This document shows, one piece after another, positions 32,781 to 43,166 of a stretch of DNA of 64,000 nucleotides. The DNA lies in NCBI GenBank assembly GCA_958298945.1, contig OY282605.1, positions 28,312,811 through 28,376,810 on the forward strand, written 5' to 3'. A program made the position numbers and the translations under genes. The first letter of the stretch is position 1; every line of letters starts with the position of its first letter. This DNA comes from Atherix ibis. Its lineage: Eukaryota > Arthropoda > Insecta > Diptera > Athericidae. The notes below the pieces were generated by a model. That model saw nothing but the letters and a program-made list of their open reading frames with translations, was not told the origin of the DNA and made no database searches.

Positions 32781-34760
32781 TCTTATTTTGATCCTTTGAA
32801 ACTATTAGAATATTTTCAAGTGTTACATTAAAATCTAAATACTTTTGCTTAGAATATTATAGTTTAAATAGTACGTTCAGTAATCGTTAAATAAATACAG
32901 GGTGTGCGCTGGAACAACTGAAAGGATTGAAAAACTCATAAACTTTTTATTAATTTTTTGTACGAAATGTTGTGATGGCGAACCTTTTTGAAAAGTGGAT
33001 AAAATTTTGTTCATTATTTTTTTGTTTTTATATAGGGTGGACCATTTATAAGTTGCATTTTAAAAAGTAAATAAAAAAAAAACTAGTATATATTTTTGCA
33101 AATTTCTGATTTTATTAGAAAGATAAAACCTTGACTGCCACGGCTAGCCTTATAGTACCCCATTCGCTCGACCCAATTTTTACAGTACATTTTCGATTGT
33201 CTGGGCCTATATCTCTTCAATGGCAACTTTGATTTTGTGTTTCAAGGCCTCGATTGTCTCTGGATGGCTTGCGTAACATTTATCCCTAACGGCTCCCCAC
33301 AGAAAATAATCCAACGGGCTCCAAGGCGACCAATTGACATCAGAATTTTGGCAAGTGGCCCCGTCCTGTTGAAACCGAATGTCATCCATGCTATTCTCTT
33401 CAACTTTTGGAAACAAAGATTTGTTGATCATCCCACAATAGCGCTCACCATTGACCGTAACGGCGGCTCCTTCATCATTTTCGAAGAAAAACAGGCCAAT
33501 GATGCCTCCAGCCAAAAATCCGCACCAAACCGTAACTCGGTGTCACTTTTCCATGGTGACGTATGGATTTTCAGAGCCCCAGATGCGACAATTTTGTTTG
33601 TTGACATACCCACCGAGGTGGAAATGGGCCTCACCCAAAAAGATGATTTTTCGGTAAAAATGCTCATCTTCGGCCAATTGATCTTGAGCCCATTGGGCAA
33701 ACCGAAACCGCATCGGATGGTCATGCGGCTTTAGTTGTTGGACTAATTGAACTTTGTAAGCTTTAATACCGAGGCCTTTGTGCAAAATTCTCAACAGAGA
33801 AGTACGAGAAATGTTCAATTCCTGAGAACGGTGACGAGTTGATGTTGATGGATGATCACGGACATTTTCAGCAACGGCGGCAATATTCTCGGTCGTACGC
33901 ACTGTATTAGAACGGGAACGAGTTGCTTTGGCAACCTATAAACCAGTTTGACGAACTCGCTTCACGAATTTGCCCACAAACTCACGTGATGGCATTCGAT
34001 CATTGCCTCATTTTTTTTTTAAATTTCTCACAGTTTGCGTTGAAGACTTACCACTTTGGAAGTAAGTTCTCAATATTTTCCAGTTTTCTTCAAGTAAAAT
34101 TCAGACTTTAAACTAACAATCTGTCAATTCGTGATGACATTTAGTACTGAATTACTTCAAATAAATAGTGGTTCAAAATGCAACCACTAGATGGATCACC
34201 CTATATTAGCTCATGGTTCACTAAGTCAGTGGCGTCAATAGGAGGGGGAGTTAAAAACAACTTTTTTTTAATTCTTACTATACAAATTCTTTTTTTTCGA
34301 TCCTTAGAAACGATTAGAATTTTTGTAAGTGTTAACTTTTATACAATACTTTTGCTTAGAATATTGTAGTCTAAATAGTACGCACGGTAATCGTAAAATA
34401 ACTACAGGGGGTGTTCGGTGGAGCAAGTAAAGGGATTGAAAAACTCATAAATTATTCATATTTTTTTAAGTTTTTGTAGATTGTGATGGTGAACCTTTTT
34501 GAAAGATGGGTAAAATTTTGTTCATTATTTTTTTTATTGATACTGAAATTTTGTTCATTATTTTAAGTCAGTGGCGTCACTACAAAAGAGGGTAAGGAGG
34601 ATGATCGAAAACTACTTTTTTAAAATTCTTACTTTAAAAATTCTTTTTATTTTGATCCTTTGTAACTATTGGAATATTTTCTTAGTCAGTGGCGTCACTT
34701 GGAAAGAGGGTAGAGAGGATGGTTAGAAACTACTTTTCTTTAGTTCTCACTTTAAAAATC
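32781..34760. repeat. Repeat array interrupted by a DD41D element
   Basis: 32781-33030 and 34285-34535 are direct repeats sharing ACTTTTGCTTAGAATATT, AATAGTACG, GATTGAAAAACTCATAAA and AAAATTTTGTTCATTATTTT. Another part of the unit, AGTCAGTGGCGTCA followed by AAACTACTTTT, recurs at 34224, 34566 and 34684. The unit may be a transposon with ends AGTGGCGTCACT. Just beyond, 34855-34905 has paired GATGACACCATG and GGTGACACCATC words of the kind found near such ends. Type not resolved. Confidence 0.7.
33031..34205 (-). mobile_element. DD41D element, full-length ends, internally deleted transposase
   Basis: TATAGGGTGGACC at 33031 and CACCCTATA at 34197-34205 are the inverted ends, followed by TTGCATTTT in each. 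The minus-strand transposase reads ENIAAVAENVRDHPSTSTRH, SQELNISRTSLLRILHKGLG, YKVQLVQQLKPHDHPMRFRF, RKIIFLGEAHFHLGGYVNKQ, NCRIWGSENPYVTMEK, VTVWCGFLAGGIIGLFFF and DIRFQQDGATC fused to NSDVNWSPWSPLDYFLWGAV. Fusing after ATC removes about 20 residues between Asp 2 and Asp 3; the first Asp is altered (FLGEAHF), and one in-frame stop follows TMEK. Inactive. Confidence 0.92.
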
Positions 34761-34939
34761 CTCGAGAAGGTTGACGTTTCCTTTTTGTTTTACTACTTTA
34801 ACTTTTCCAAGTGAAGAGCAAAAAATAAAGGTCGACAGCATAAAATTGATATCAATGGGATGACACCATGATTTACCGCACGAGGTGACACCATCCCTAG
34901 TCGACAGTCGCCCTCAGAGCAGGGTGATGTTTGTGATCG

Positions 34940-35129
34940 TTGATTTTTAAAGTGTTTCAAATTTCCAAAAAAATACAGAAAAATTACAAAAATGTACAAA
35001 ATTTATATTTCTGAATAGGTATAGTTACAGGTATGTGTATGTAATATGTGATTTTTTAAATGTTTACTTTTTAAATTTCAAAAAAATACAGAACAGTTCC
35101 AAAAATATATAAAATTTATATTTAATTAG
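34940..35129. repeat. Two-copy imperfect tandem repeat (about 109-bp period)
   Basis: TTTCCAAAAAAATACAGAAA ... ACAAAATTTATATTT at 34960-35010 recurs as TTTCAAAAAAATACAGAACA ... TAAAATTTATATTT at 35076-35125. Confidence 0.6.
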
Positions 35130-35169
35130 ATAAAACCACACTTGTCATTATCTTTTTAAAAATTATTTT

Positions 35170-35690
35170 GTATATACAATGCCCACCACTATATTTTAAG
35201 TGATCCATACTAGGATTTCAATTTTGAACTACTTTTTCGTGTTATTATCTCACTAATAACACCTCTAATATTGTCTTCCAAGGCTGTAAGTGACGCTATA
35301 TTATCAGCATAGACGAGTGACTTCACGTAGTTCCGTAAAAAATAGTCTAGAGTCGTCAAGTCGCACGATCTAGGCATCCAACTCACCGATCCGAAACGTG
35401 AGATAAAATGCTCACCGAATTCCTTTCTCAATATGTCCATTGAGTCACGTGCTGTGTGGCATGTAGCACCTTATTGTTGATACCACATATTAAGCAGATG
35501 CAGTTTTTGCAAGAAAAAGTTCAAAATCATCGAGCGGTAGTGGTCTCCACTGACGGTACGTTGCGGCCAGCATCATTTTTAAAGAAATACGGACCGATGA
35601 TTCCACCGGCCAAAAAGTGCATTATTCTAGGTGCAATAATAGTTCTTATTTTTTCTGTGGTTGTTTATCTCTATCTATCTCTTCTTATCT
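35170..35690 (-). mobile_element. DD41D relic (C-terminal half)
   Basis: Minus-strand peptide MDILRKEFGEHFISRFGSVS, WMPRSCDLTTLDYFLRNYVK and SLVYADNIASLTALEDNIRG (35210-35440). Upstream are broken frames for NMWYQQ-stop-GATCHTARDSM and the NNHRKNKNYYCT block (about 35620-35670). The order matches 46492-47510. Ends not recognised. Confidence 0.82.
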
Positions 35691-36099
35691 CGGTTCTGTT
35701 CAAGAAGGCGTCGCAAAAATATTACATCAGAAGTTTCGGAAACTGAATTTCTAAATTTTTCCTTACAAGATCCAAATGATCCTAATTAGTAGCCCCTGCA
35801 CTCCTCCATTCAATTTCAATACCTTGTCAAATACTGTATACACATAAAATCAACTTTCTTGGAGTAACTTAACGATTTGTCATCAACAAACAAAACTATA
35901 AATTTTGGGATACTGAGAATCCCAGAAAATTACATCAGCAACAATAGCATTCCCAAAAAATGCACTGTTTGATATGACATTTTTGTTGAAAGTGTTATCA
36001 AATCTTATTTTCTAGAAGCCAGAAAAAATAAATAAGAAATGTCAGAAAAAGTAAATAAGGTCCTGTACAGGAGAATCTTTGAGAAACAGAATCATGAGG

Positions 36100-36350
36100 T
36101 ATGATTCCAAAAGAAATTTTATTTGTTTGATAGCAGCAGACTTCTTTTTGTGGGGGACTTCCTGAACGGAACGGATTTACGTAAATAAACGTCAAACAAT
36201 TCGCGATCTTAAGGAGAACATTCGATCCACAATCTGTCGTTTAGGATCAAAAACCGTACGTGCATGATCATCTAAAATTGTGTTGAGAAAGCTTATAGTT
36301 CCGAGCAGGAAAATGGTGATAGTTTGGAGAACGTCGTTTTTACACACAAT
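36100..36350 (+). mobile_element. Tc1/mariner-superfamily transposase tail
   Basis: The plus-strand frame reads LIAADFFLWGTS, a stop, TERIYVNKRQTIRDLKENIR and STICRLGSKTVRA, then shifted VEKAYSSEQENGDSLENVVF. FFLWGY, YVNKPxTIxxLKxNIR and the closing Glu/Val-Phe are the tail of DD41D-like or related IS630-group transposases. The catalytic core upstream is missing. Confidence 0.6.
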
Positions 36351-36479
36351 ACTAAAAAAAAAAATCCAATAATTATATTTCCATTTTTCGAAATAACAAA
36401 AAACTAAACTAAAACAATGTGTTTGAAAAAATAATTTTCGCTTTATATCATTCCGCCTTTCAGTCGTCACACTTTATAA

Positions 36480-37600
36480 TGAATAAAAACAACGCTGCGC
36501 AGTAGAGATTATGATAAAAATTATATATTTTCAAATATTTTTAATATGGAAGGAAAAATTTTAATAGTTGTTAACTCATTTTGCTAGAAAATATAATAAA
36601 CACTTAGTAAAAATAAACTACCTCGACTGAAGGATCAGAATTAAAAAGTATTCGTCTCAGCTAAAACTTTCTCAGAAAATACTACAATAACTAATTTTCA
36701 CTAATTTATCTTTCAGTTGAAAGTTTTGTTTTTATGTAAATTTTTACTCTTCTTAAAAAACTGGCTTTTATACAATTTTAGAGCTTTGATACAGATACTG
36801 GGTGACTTTGTCGTTTTTCACGTGACTTCATTTTCAAAATCTGTATTACCATTATCGAATATCAAATTTTTTTTTTCTTAAAAATATTACTTTTCAAATT
36901 CATTTAATTTAGTCACTTAAAAAATCATGAAATGAACTTACACAAAAAAAAATATTATTCAAAATTTTCGTATGATTTAATGTTAGTTGACTACAAAAAT
37001 TAATCAATATTTTTAAACTTATAACCTAGCATAATTTTATTTAAGATTAAATTAAACTTAGCACCACTTCAAAAGTCATTTCAAACCATTCAAACACTTC
37101 AAAAGTACTTTCCCATATCATCGGTCAGTTTTTGTAAGATTATTATTATCCATTAAGTGGTTTATAAAGTAAAGCTTTGTGATTTCATAAATGTAAATAA
37201 GTTTTATTAATAATTATAAGTTTTATTAAGCCTAAAGTTTGCCATTTATTTATATATATAATAAAAAACTACCACAAAATTTTATAAAATTGCGTAGAAA
37301 ATAATGCGATTTTGTGCTAAAACAACAGGTTTTCTTTAAAAAAAAATTTTTTTTAGCAATAAGGCTTATTTCTTACATATATGTGGGGCTCTTAAAAATA
37401 ATAAGTGACTGTAGAAAAGCCATAGAATATCCGAAGAGGGACTGTCTAGTCTGCAGTTTTGTCTGAAGGTGTCTGTATTTCTTTGAAACAGTTCCCATCG
37501 ATTCCGATTGCTAAAGACTTAAAATAAACGATTTTTTTCTAGTCTGACCCTTACTATTTTAATTTAACTTATACGTTGTTTCAGAAAAAAAATACACAGC
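36480..37600. other. AT-rich intergenic, nothing recognised
   Basis: No protein-like frame or clear repeat seen. Confidence 0.5.
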
Positions 37601-37870
37601 ACGAAAAATTTCCACTTTATTGCGCGAAAAGTTGCCAACACGTAAGTTCAAGATTTGGTGATATCACTTGCCTTCCAAAATTATGCGATTTGACGCCGTT
37701 TGCCCTTTTCTTCTAAAACTATACAAAGTATCCTGTTATTGCTGATAAAAATTCAAATGTAGAGTATGCTATAAGGCAAATATATAAATTGTGTGCAAAT
37801 TACAGCCCGAAATATATGGAAAAATCATCAAAAATTACTTCAGAAGGATCGGATCCTGCTAAAATTTTAG
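37601..37870. repeat. Dispersed repeat, copy 2
   Basis: Shares AAAAATCATCAAAAATTACT, GATTTGACGCCGTTTG and GGATCCTGCT-like words with 54510-54790 and 11560-11710. Confidence 0.45.
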
Positions 37871-39089
37871 TGTCAGTTATTAAAATAAATTTTTATTTTT
37901 ATTTTATTGTTTTGGTTAAACTTTTGCATATTGACAATATTTAACCAAAACAATAAAACTTAAATTTTATTCAAATTTGAATTTTAAATTAATTTTTTTA
38001 ATCTCTTTATTTTTAACAAAAAAATTTTTTTTTGTTATTCATGAAAGTATTTTTATTGGGGCAGGATATCCAACGTAATTATATGAAATTGGTCTATTTA
38101 AATTGACTTGATTGATTTTCATATTAATTAAATTACATTAAAAATAATAGTAATTAATTTGTTCATTGTTTTTTTTTTTTTGGTAATTTTATGGTAATGA
38201 CAATATTTGATTACTTGAGGCAATCACGTGAAATCTTAATAATTTACACGTTACTACTTATATTAATCATTATTAGGCTTGACTATATTTGAATATAATA
38301 TTGTATATTGTAATATATTTTTTCGATTATCCTATATTATATCTATTTACTTAGAAAATAATCTATTTTCATTTATATTTAATTGGAAATAAATGAAATT
38401 CAACTAGATAAGCTATAATAAACGATCTATTAATTATTGATCTAGTTAAACAATACGTGTAGTCGTCAATTGTAGGCAAAATTGAAGTGTACTATTTACT
38501 ATTATATTACATCATAATAAATAGATTTTAATTGTATTTTAGAAAATTAGTTTTAAAAATCAATTAATTAAAATTTAGGCATGAAATTTTTCACTAATGT
38601 GAACATTATTTACTCTATTCATTTTATGTTCTTGACAATATGCAAGTTTATATTATTTAATTTCTTATTTTTATTAGAAACTTATAATAAAAACAATTAA
38701 AATTTTTAAAGATCTTCCCCAAAATTTTTTTTAACAAATTCAAAAAATTCCAGACAAGCACCCCAATTTATCCAAGAAAGAAACCAATCACTTATATGTT
38801 TACTAACTCATCCAAATTATGACTGTTATACTACCACCGATATCTGTGATACTACAAACAAGGAGTGATAATATCGACTATGGTTCAAAGCTTAGATCAA
38901 CACTAAAACAAATGTCGAAGTGACGGTTAACATTGAGAGAAGTAGACCTTCATTAATTCTATCAATTCTTTTTTAATAAATGAGCAGCAATAATTCTGAA
39001 TAAGTTATTTCATTTAACATATTATGTTTTACTTATTAGCGTAAAAATATTTCTTTAATTATATATCTTTGACATATTTTTTTAGCATT
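37871..39089. other. Very AT-rich intergenic, nothing firm
   Basis: TAATTA/TTAATT words are frequent at 38100-38600, expected from base composition. An inverted pair TTGTTTTGGTTAAACTTTT / ATTTAACCAAAACAATAAAA lies at 37908-37960. Confidence 0.45.
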
Positions 39090-39690
39090 TTTAAGCCCAA
39101 ATAACTGCTTTGCAAAAGTTCTTTTAAGTAACTTTTCCAGAAATTTTGGAATAATCCGATTCCAACATTCAAGAAGCTTTATTCGAAGGTCCTTTTGACT
39201 TATTGGATTTCTTACCTTAGAGTTTCATTTTAAATCATTCCATAAATAATCAAAACCTTTAAATCATACTTTATAAAGATCTTTTCAGATCCTGTTCCTG
39301 CCAGAATAATCTACACAGCTTAAGGTTATTATCTACCTGAGAGATAAAGCTATTTTTTGAAATTTTTGTTACCTGAGGAATATTGTGCATTCGAAAATAT
39401 CTCCTTGTAGCTCTCGCCTTTGTAAATGTTCCTGTTATTCTAGTAAAGTTTCCTTTATTCTAGCGTATTAAAATTATAACATTGTGAAACATCGTATAGT
39501 GTCAACCACGCTTCTTTTTAGTATCTTATCGCCTGTTAGATCTAAAGGCTCTGACTGTACTGTTCCAGTAGTCACTGTTAAAGATCTTAAGTCGATTCCA
39601 ATTTTTTCTTCGAACTTTTTACTACTCAATCCATTAGAACTGATTTCCTCAAAAGGCAGTATTTTACTGTACTGACAATTACTAGATTTG
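39090..39690 (-). mobile_element. Tc1-like transposase relic
   Basis: Minus-strand pieces in order: an open stretch KKFEEKIGIDLRSLTV (about 39610), LFWQEQDLKRS (about 39290-39330, cf. QQDNDPKHTS), FKGFDYLWNDLK-stop-NSK (about 39220-39255, cf. NPIEHLWxxLK) and NPISQKDLRIKLLECWNRII (about 39150-39210). The last two are characteristic of the Tc1 DD34E C-terminus, with the catalytic Glu replaced by Asp (FDYLW). Strongly decayed; no ends found. Confidence 0.5.
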
Positions 39691-40801
39691 ACGATATTTG
39701 ATTGAATTCACGTGGAATTTTCTATAAAGTACATTGAAACCATTTTCAGCTTTACCCATTTTTTTATGGTCATAGTAGAGCCTTAAAAGTTTATATTCAT
39801 TTTAATGATCATAACAGAGCTTATTCCATTTCTCTTTATCAAAATATATTAATCTATAAAATTTTTCATTACAATTTAATGAGCAATTTTAACCTAGAGA
39901 ATATCCTTCATCTTCCAAAGTATATATTCTAACTTTAATTTCCGGAGAAATTTCTGCGATTTTAGTCATTTTTAAGTTTGCTTATTGTTATTTCTGATTA
40001 CAAATAATTGATTTTTGAATAAAAATATTGAAAAAATATTATTTTCATATTTTTACAACAAATTGAAAAATACAATTAATAATTCAATTACGAAAAGGCT
40101 ATAAGGAAGTGTGTAAATAAGTCTATAAGCTAAATTCTGATCCTCTGAGACATAAAAAATTAAATTTAGTCTATTTTCTTGAATTTTGAAAATATATTCA
40201 AGAAAATAGAGTAAATTTAAATTTTTTATCCATTAAATAAAAATGGATAAAAAAATTTTAATTTAAAAAAACTTTTCAAGTCAATGATCATGTTTTTTCG
40301 AGATAGTCAAGAGTTCGCTCTAAAGTATTTGTACCAAATTGTCAACTCTAGTTATAAAGCCTTCAAATGGTTTGAGAATACCTTGTGTTATACGGCAATG
40401 TCAATCAATGAGATATAGACAAAAAAAATTGTATTTTCGTGGTTTTCCCAGGCCTATATTCACCTCTTCTAACTCTGTGACACTTTCTCTTATTGCCCAC
40501 AATAAAAAAAATAAAACCCAAAAAGGACGTAATCTTGGTACTCTCGATAATATCTAAAGGATTATAACAGGAAATCTGAAGTAGATTCCAGTTAAATCAC
40601 CTCAAGAAAACTATCGTGAAGGGGGATAACATTAAAGTAGAAAACAAAATAAAATTGTTGCAAAAAAAAACGATCTCATTACTTTTCTGCTACACTTCGT
40701 ATAATCTGCATTCGAATTCAAGATACATAAAAAATGACTTCAAAATTAAAAATGCAAAAAAATACCTAAAAGTATCCTTTAAAAGTGCAGATACACAATA
40801 T
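39691..40801. other. AT-rich intergenic, nothing firm
   Basis: An inverted pair (GTCTATTTTCTTGAATTTTG / ATTCAAGAAAATAGAGTAAA) at about 40168-40218 could form a hairpin. No genes. Confidence 0.45.
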
Positions 40802-40803
40802 TA

Positions 40804-41713
40804 TTGGTTGTGAAGAAAGTAATTTTATTTTAGGAAGAAATTACTTTCCGAACAACCCAATAGTTTATTTGTTCGCCTTTTTTCTTTAAATTCAAGTTGT
40901 CCAACTGATGACAGTATACTTCAAAATTGATTGTTGTATTGCTCGGTGGAAGCTCAAAATAAACGATTCCTTTGAAAATCCACCAAAAAGATAGCATAAC
41001 CTTTTTTTGATGAATATTAGCCTTCGAAGTGCTTTGATCCGGTTCATCTTCTCTACTCCAGGATCTTTTGCACTTAACATTATTGTAGACAACCCATTTT
41101 TTGTCCCCAGTAATTATACGCTTCAAAAATGTATCATTTTTTGGCGTTTGAGAAGCAAATCATAAACGTCAATGCGACGGCACAATTTTTTTTCCGTATA
41201 AAGATAAGGAACACATATGTCGAGTTTTGAGATAGAACCTAGCCGTTTCAAATGATCATGAACGGTCGAAGTCGATAAATTTAATTTTTCAGTAATCTCA
41301 CGAGTTGTTATTCGCCGGTTTGCATCAATTAATGCCTTTATTGTGTCTTCATCAGCTTCAACTGGACTTCCAGAACGTGGTGCATCTTCGAGATCAAAAT
41401 AGCCGGATCGAAATTTTGCAAACCAGTTTTGGCACTGGTTTGCAACACATCTTCTCCATATACATCTGATAATTTTTTTCTTGCTTGAACAGGATTTTCA
41501 TCTTTTCTATAGCAAAAAAGTAAAATATGCCGAAAATGCTGCTTTCCACTTTCCATATTTAAAAGAGTATCTTGTATTTTTTCACAAGCAAGCCTTGCTG
41601 TGTCAGCTGTCAAAATATATATGATTATGCGGCTGAAGTGTGAAGTTAGTTGCGAAAAATTAAAAATAAGTCCTCTGTCGGGAAACAACGAAATTACTTT
41701 TTTGACAACCTAA
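40804..41713 (-). mobile_element. mariner (TTAGGTTGTC-end lineage), 3' part deleted
   Basis: TA duplications at 40802-40803 and 41714-41715. The right end inverse is TTAGGTTGTCAAAAAAGTAA; the left end is TTGGTTGTGAAGAAAGTAAT. Minus-strand transposase: MESGKQHFRHILLFCYRKDE, NWFAKF and YFDLEDAPRSGSPVEADEDT, NRRITTREITEKLNLS, RLGSISKLDICVPYL, IITGDKKWVVYNNVKCKRSW, IHQKKVMLSFWWIFKGIVYF and CHQLDNL. Everything after that, including Asp 2 and Asp 3, is deleted. Frameshifts interrupt the HTH. Confidence 0.9.
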
Positions 41714-41769
41714 TAATTAAAGATATCTGAAGTGCTGCATAGAAAAGGTTCTTAAAAGCATAATTTACA

Positions 41770-41810
41770 GAGAGAGAGAGAGAGATAGAGAGAGAGAGAG
41801 AAAGAGAGAG
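41770..41810. repeat. (GA)n microsatellite
   Basis: About 41 bp of AG dinucleotides with two interruptions (GATAG, GAAAG), between two mariners. Confidence 0.9.
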
Positions 41811-41900
41811 TAGTTGAATTTATTTTTTTTACGAGTCCTGCTAATTTTATTTTTGTTGTTTTTATTTGAGGTCATATTTTTAGATAACTCGGAGTATTTG

Positions 41901-43166
41901 TCGACATTCTGTCTACGAAATGTACCGCGAATTTTGTGTTTTTTTTTCAAAAATTATTTACTTATTTATGAACCTCTATTTTGTCCCCTTTAAAATAATC
42001 CCCATCACATATTATACACTTGTGCGAACGTTTTTCCCAATCCTTGAAGAATTTCAAAAAATCATTTTTTGTGATCTTGTTCAGCTCCTTCTTCGATGCC
42101 GTCTTTATCTCCTCAATCGTAGCGTAGCGTCGTCCTTTCATGGGTCTCGTCAGTTCCGGGAATAATAAAAAGTCATAGGGTGCAGATCTTAGAAATACGG
42201 TGGCTTCGACATTATTAGGTGTTGTTTTTGGTCAAAAATTCACGCACAAGTAACGATGCGTGAGCGGTGGCGTTATCATTGTGCAAAAGCCAATTTTTGT
42301 TGTTCCACCAATCCGGGCGTTACTGGCGGATTGCTTGGCACAACTTGCGCATAACTAGCAGGTCATATTCCTTATTGACCGGTATACCCTGTGGTAAGAA
42401 CCCATGATAAACCACGCCCCTGAAATCGAAGAAAACTGTAAGCAAAACCTTTACATTCGACTGAACTTGGCGCGCTTTTTTCGGTCTTGGCTCGTGCGAC
42501 AGCTTCCATTGGGATGACTGAGCTTTGGTTTCCATGTCATAACCATAAACCCATGATTCTGCACCAGGTATGATCCTCTGGACCAAATTTGGGTCGTCGC
42601 GGACAGAGTCCAACAACAGCTCCTTAGCAATGTTAATGCGATGCTGTTTTTGGTCGAAATTGAACAATTTTGGTATGAATTTCGCGGCGACCCGTCTAAC
42701 GCCAAATCATTGGTAAAAATCTACACCGATAAACGTTGCTTCGGTCCAAGGTAACTTCACCATATGCCACAGTCAAAATTCGGAATGCGTCCGCGCAATT
42801 AATTTTATTTTTTACATAAAATTTTATACAGATTCTTTGACCCATGTTTTGGAATGGGCAAAAATCGAAGACGAGCCAAAACATGTGCAAGCAAAGCAGC
42901 TGTCAAAAATTAACTGAACAATTAAAATGGCCGAACTTGTGAGAGAAATGAGTACCAACGTAACGGCACCAAAAATCGAAAATCGAATATAGGCAACCCG
43001 CGGAAATTTAAAATTTTTGAACATAGATTCCGTAGCCAGTAGCGAATTTTTAATTAATGGACGACCTTGGCGTACAAAAGCAACAAAAAGGAATGTATCA
43101 ACCATCCGGCTCATTCCCAAAAGTTAAAAATAAAAAGAATATAATAAATTTTTTGAACAGACCTCG
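41901..43166 (-). mobile_element. Long-TIR mariner retaining a true 3' end
   Basis: The right (5') end is GAACAGACCTCG at 43155-43166, and the left (3') end TACCGCGAATTTTG lies near 41922. Minus-strand transposase: MGQRICIKFYVKNKIN, CADAFRILTVAYGEVTLDRS, a deletion, RRVAAKFIPKLFNFDQKQHR, RIIPGAESWVYGYDMETKA, KVLLTVFFDFRGVVYHGFLP, MRKLCQAIRQ, a stop or shift, then the tail LTRPMKGRRYATIEEIKTAS and KFFKDWEKRSHKCI. It shows what the normal 3' half looks like, in contrast to the two double-5'-end copies. Confidence 0.85.
43024..43146. mobile_element. About 125-bp insertion inside the mariner end
   Basis: The mariner terminus is split: AATTTTTGAACA at 43012-43023 and AATTTTTTGAACA at 43147-43159 flank unrelated sequence (TAGATTCCGTAGCCAGTAGC at its left). 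The repeated 10 or so bp look like a target-site duplication. No terminal inverted repeats or tail are evident. Origin unknown. Confidence 0.6.

Noticed and set aside
33237..33734. 165-codon plus-strand ORF
   Set aside because: Antisense shadow of the DD41D transposase at 33031-34205.
38100..38600. Homeodomain-type enhancer cluster (many TAATTA words)
   Set aside because: The base composition predicts such words often; no independent sign of conservation.
39484..39675. Plus-strand 63-codon ORF with a possible signal peptide
   Set aside because: The opposite strand carries a Tc1-like relic and the plus frame has no family resemblance.
41765..41950. 61-codon ORF ending in SLSLSL
   Set aside because: The Ser-Leu tail is the (GA)n microsatellite read on the other strand.
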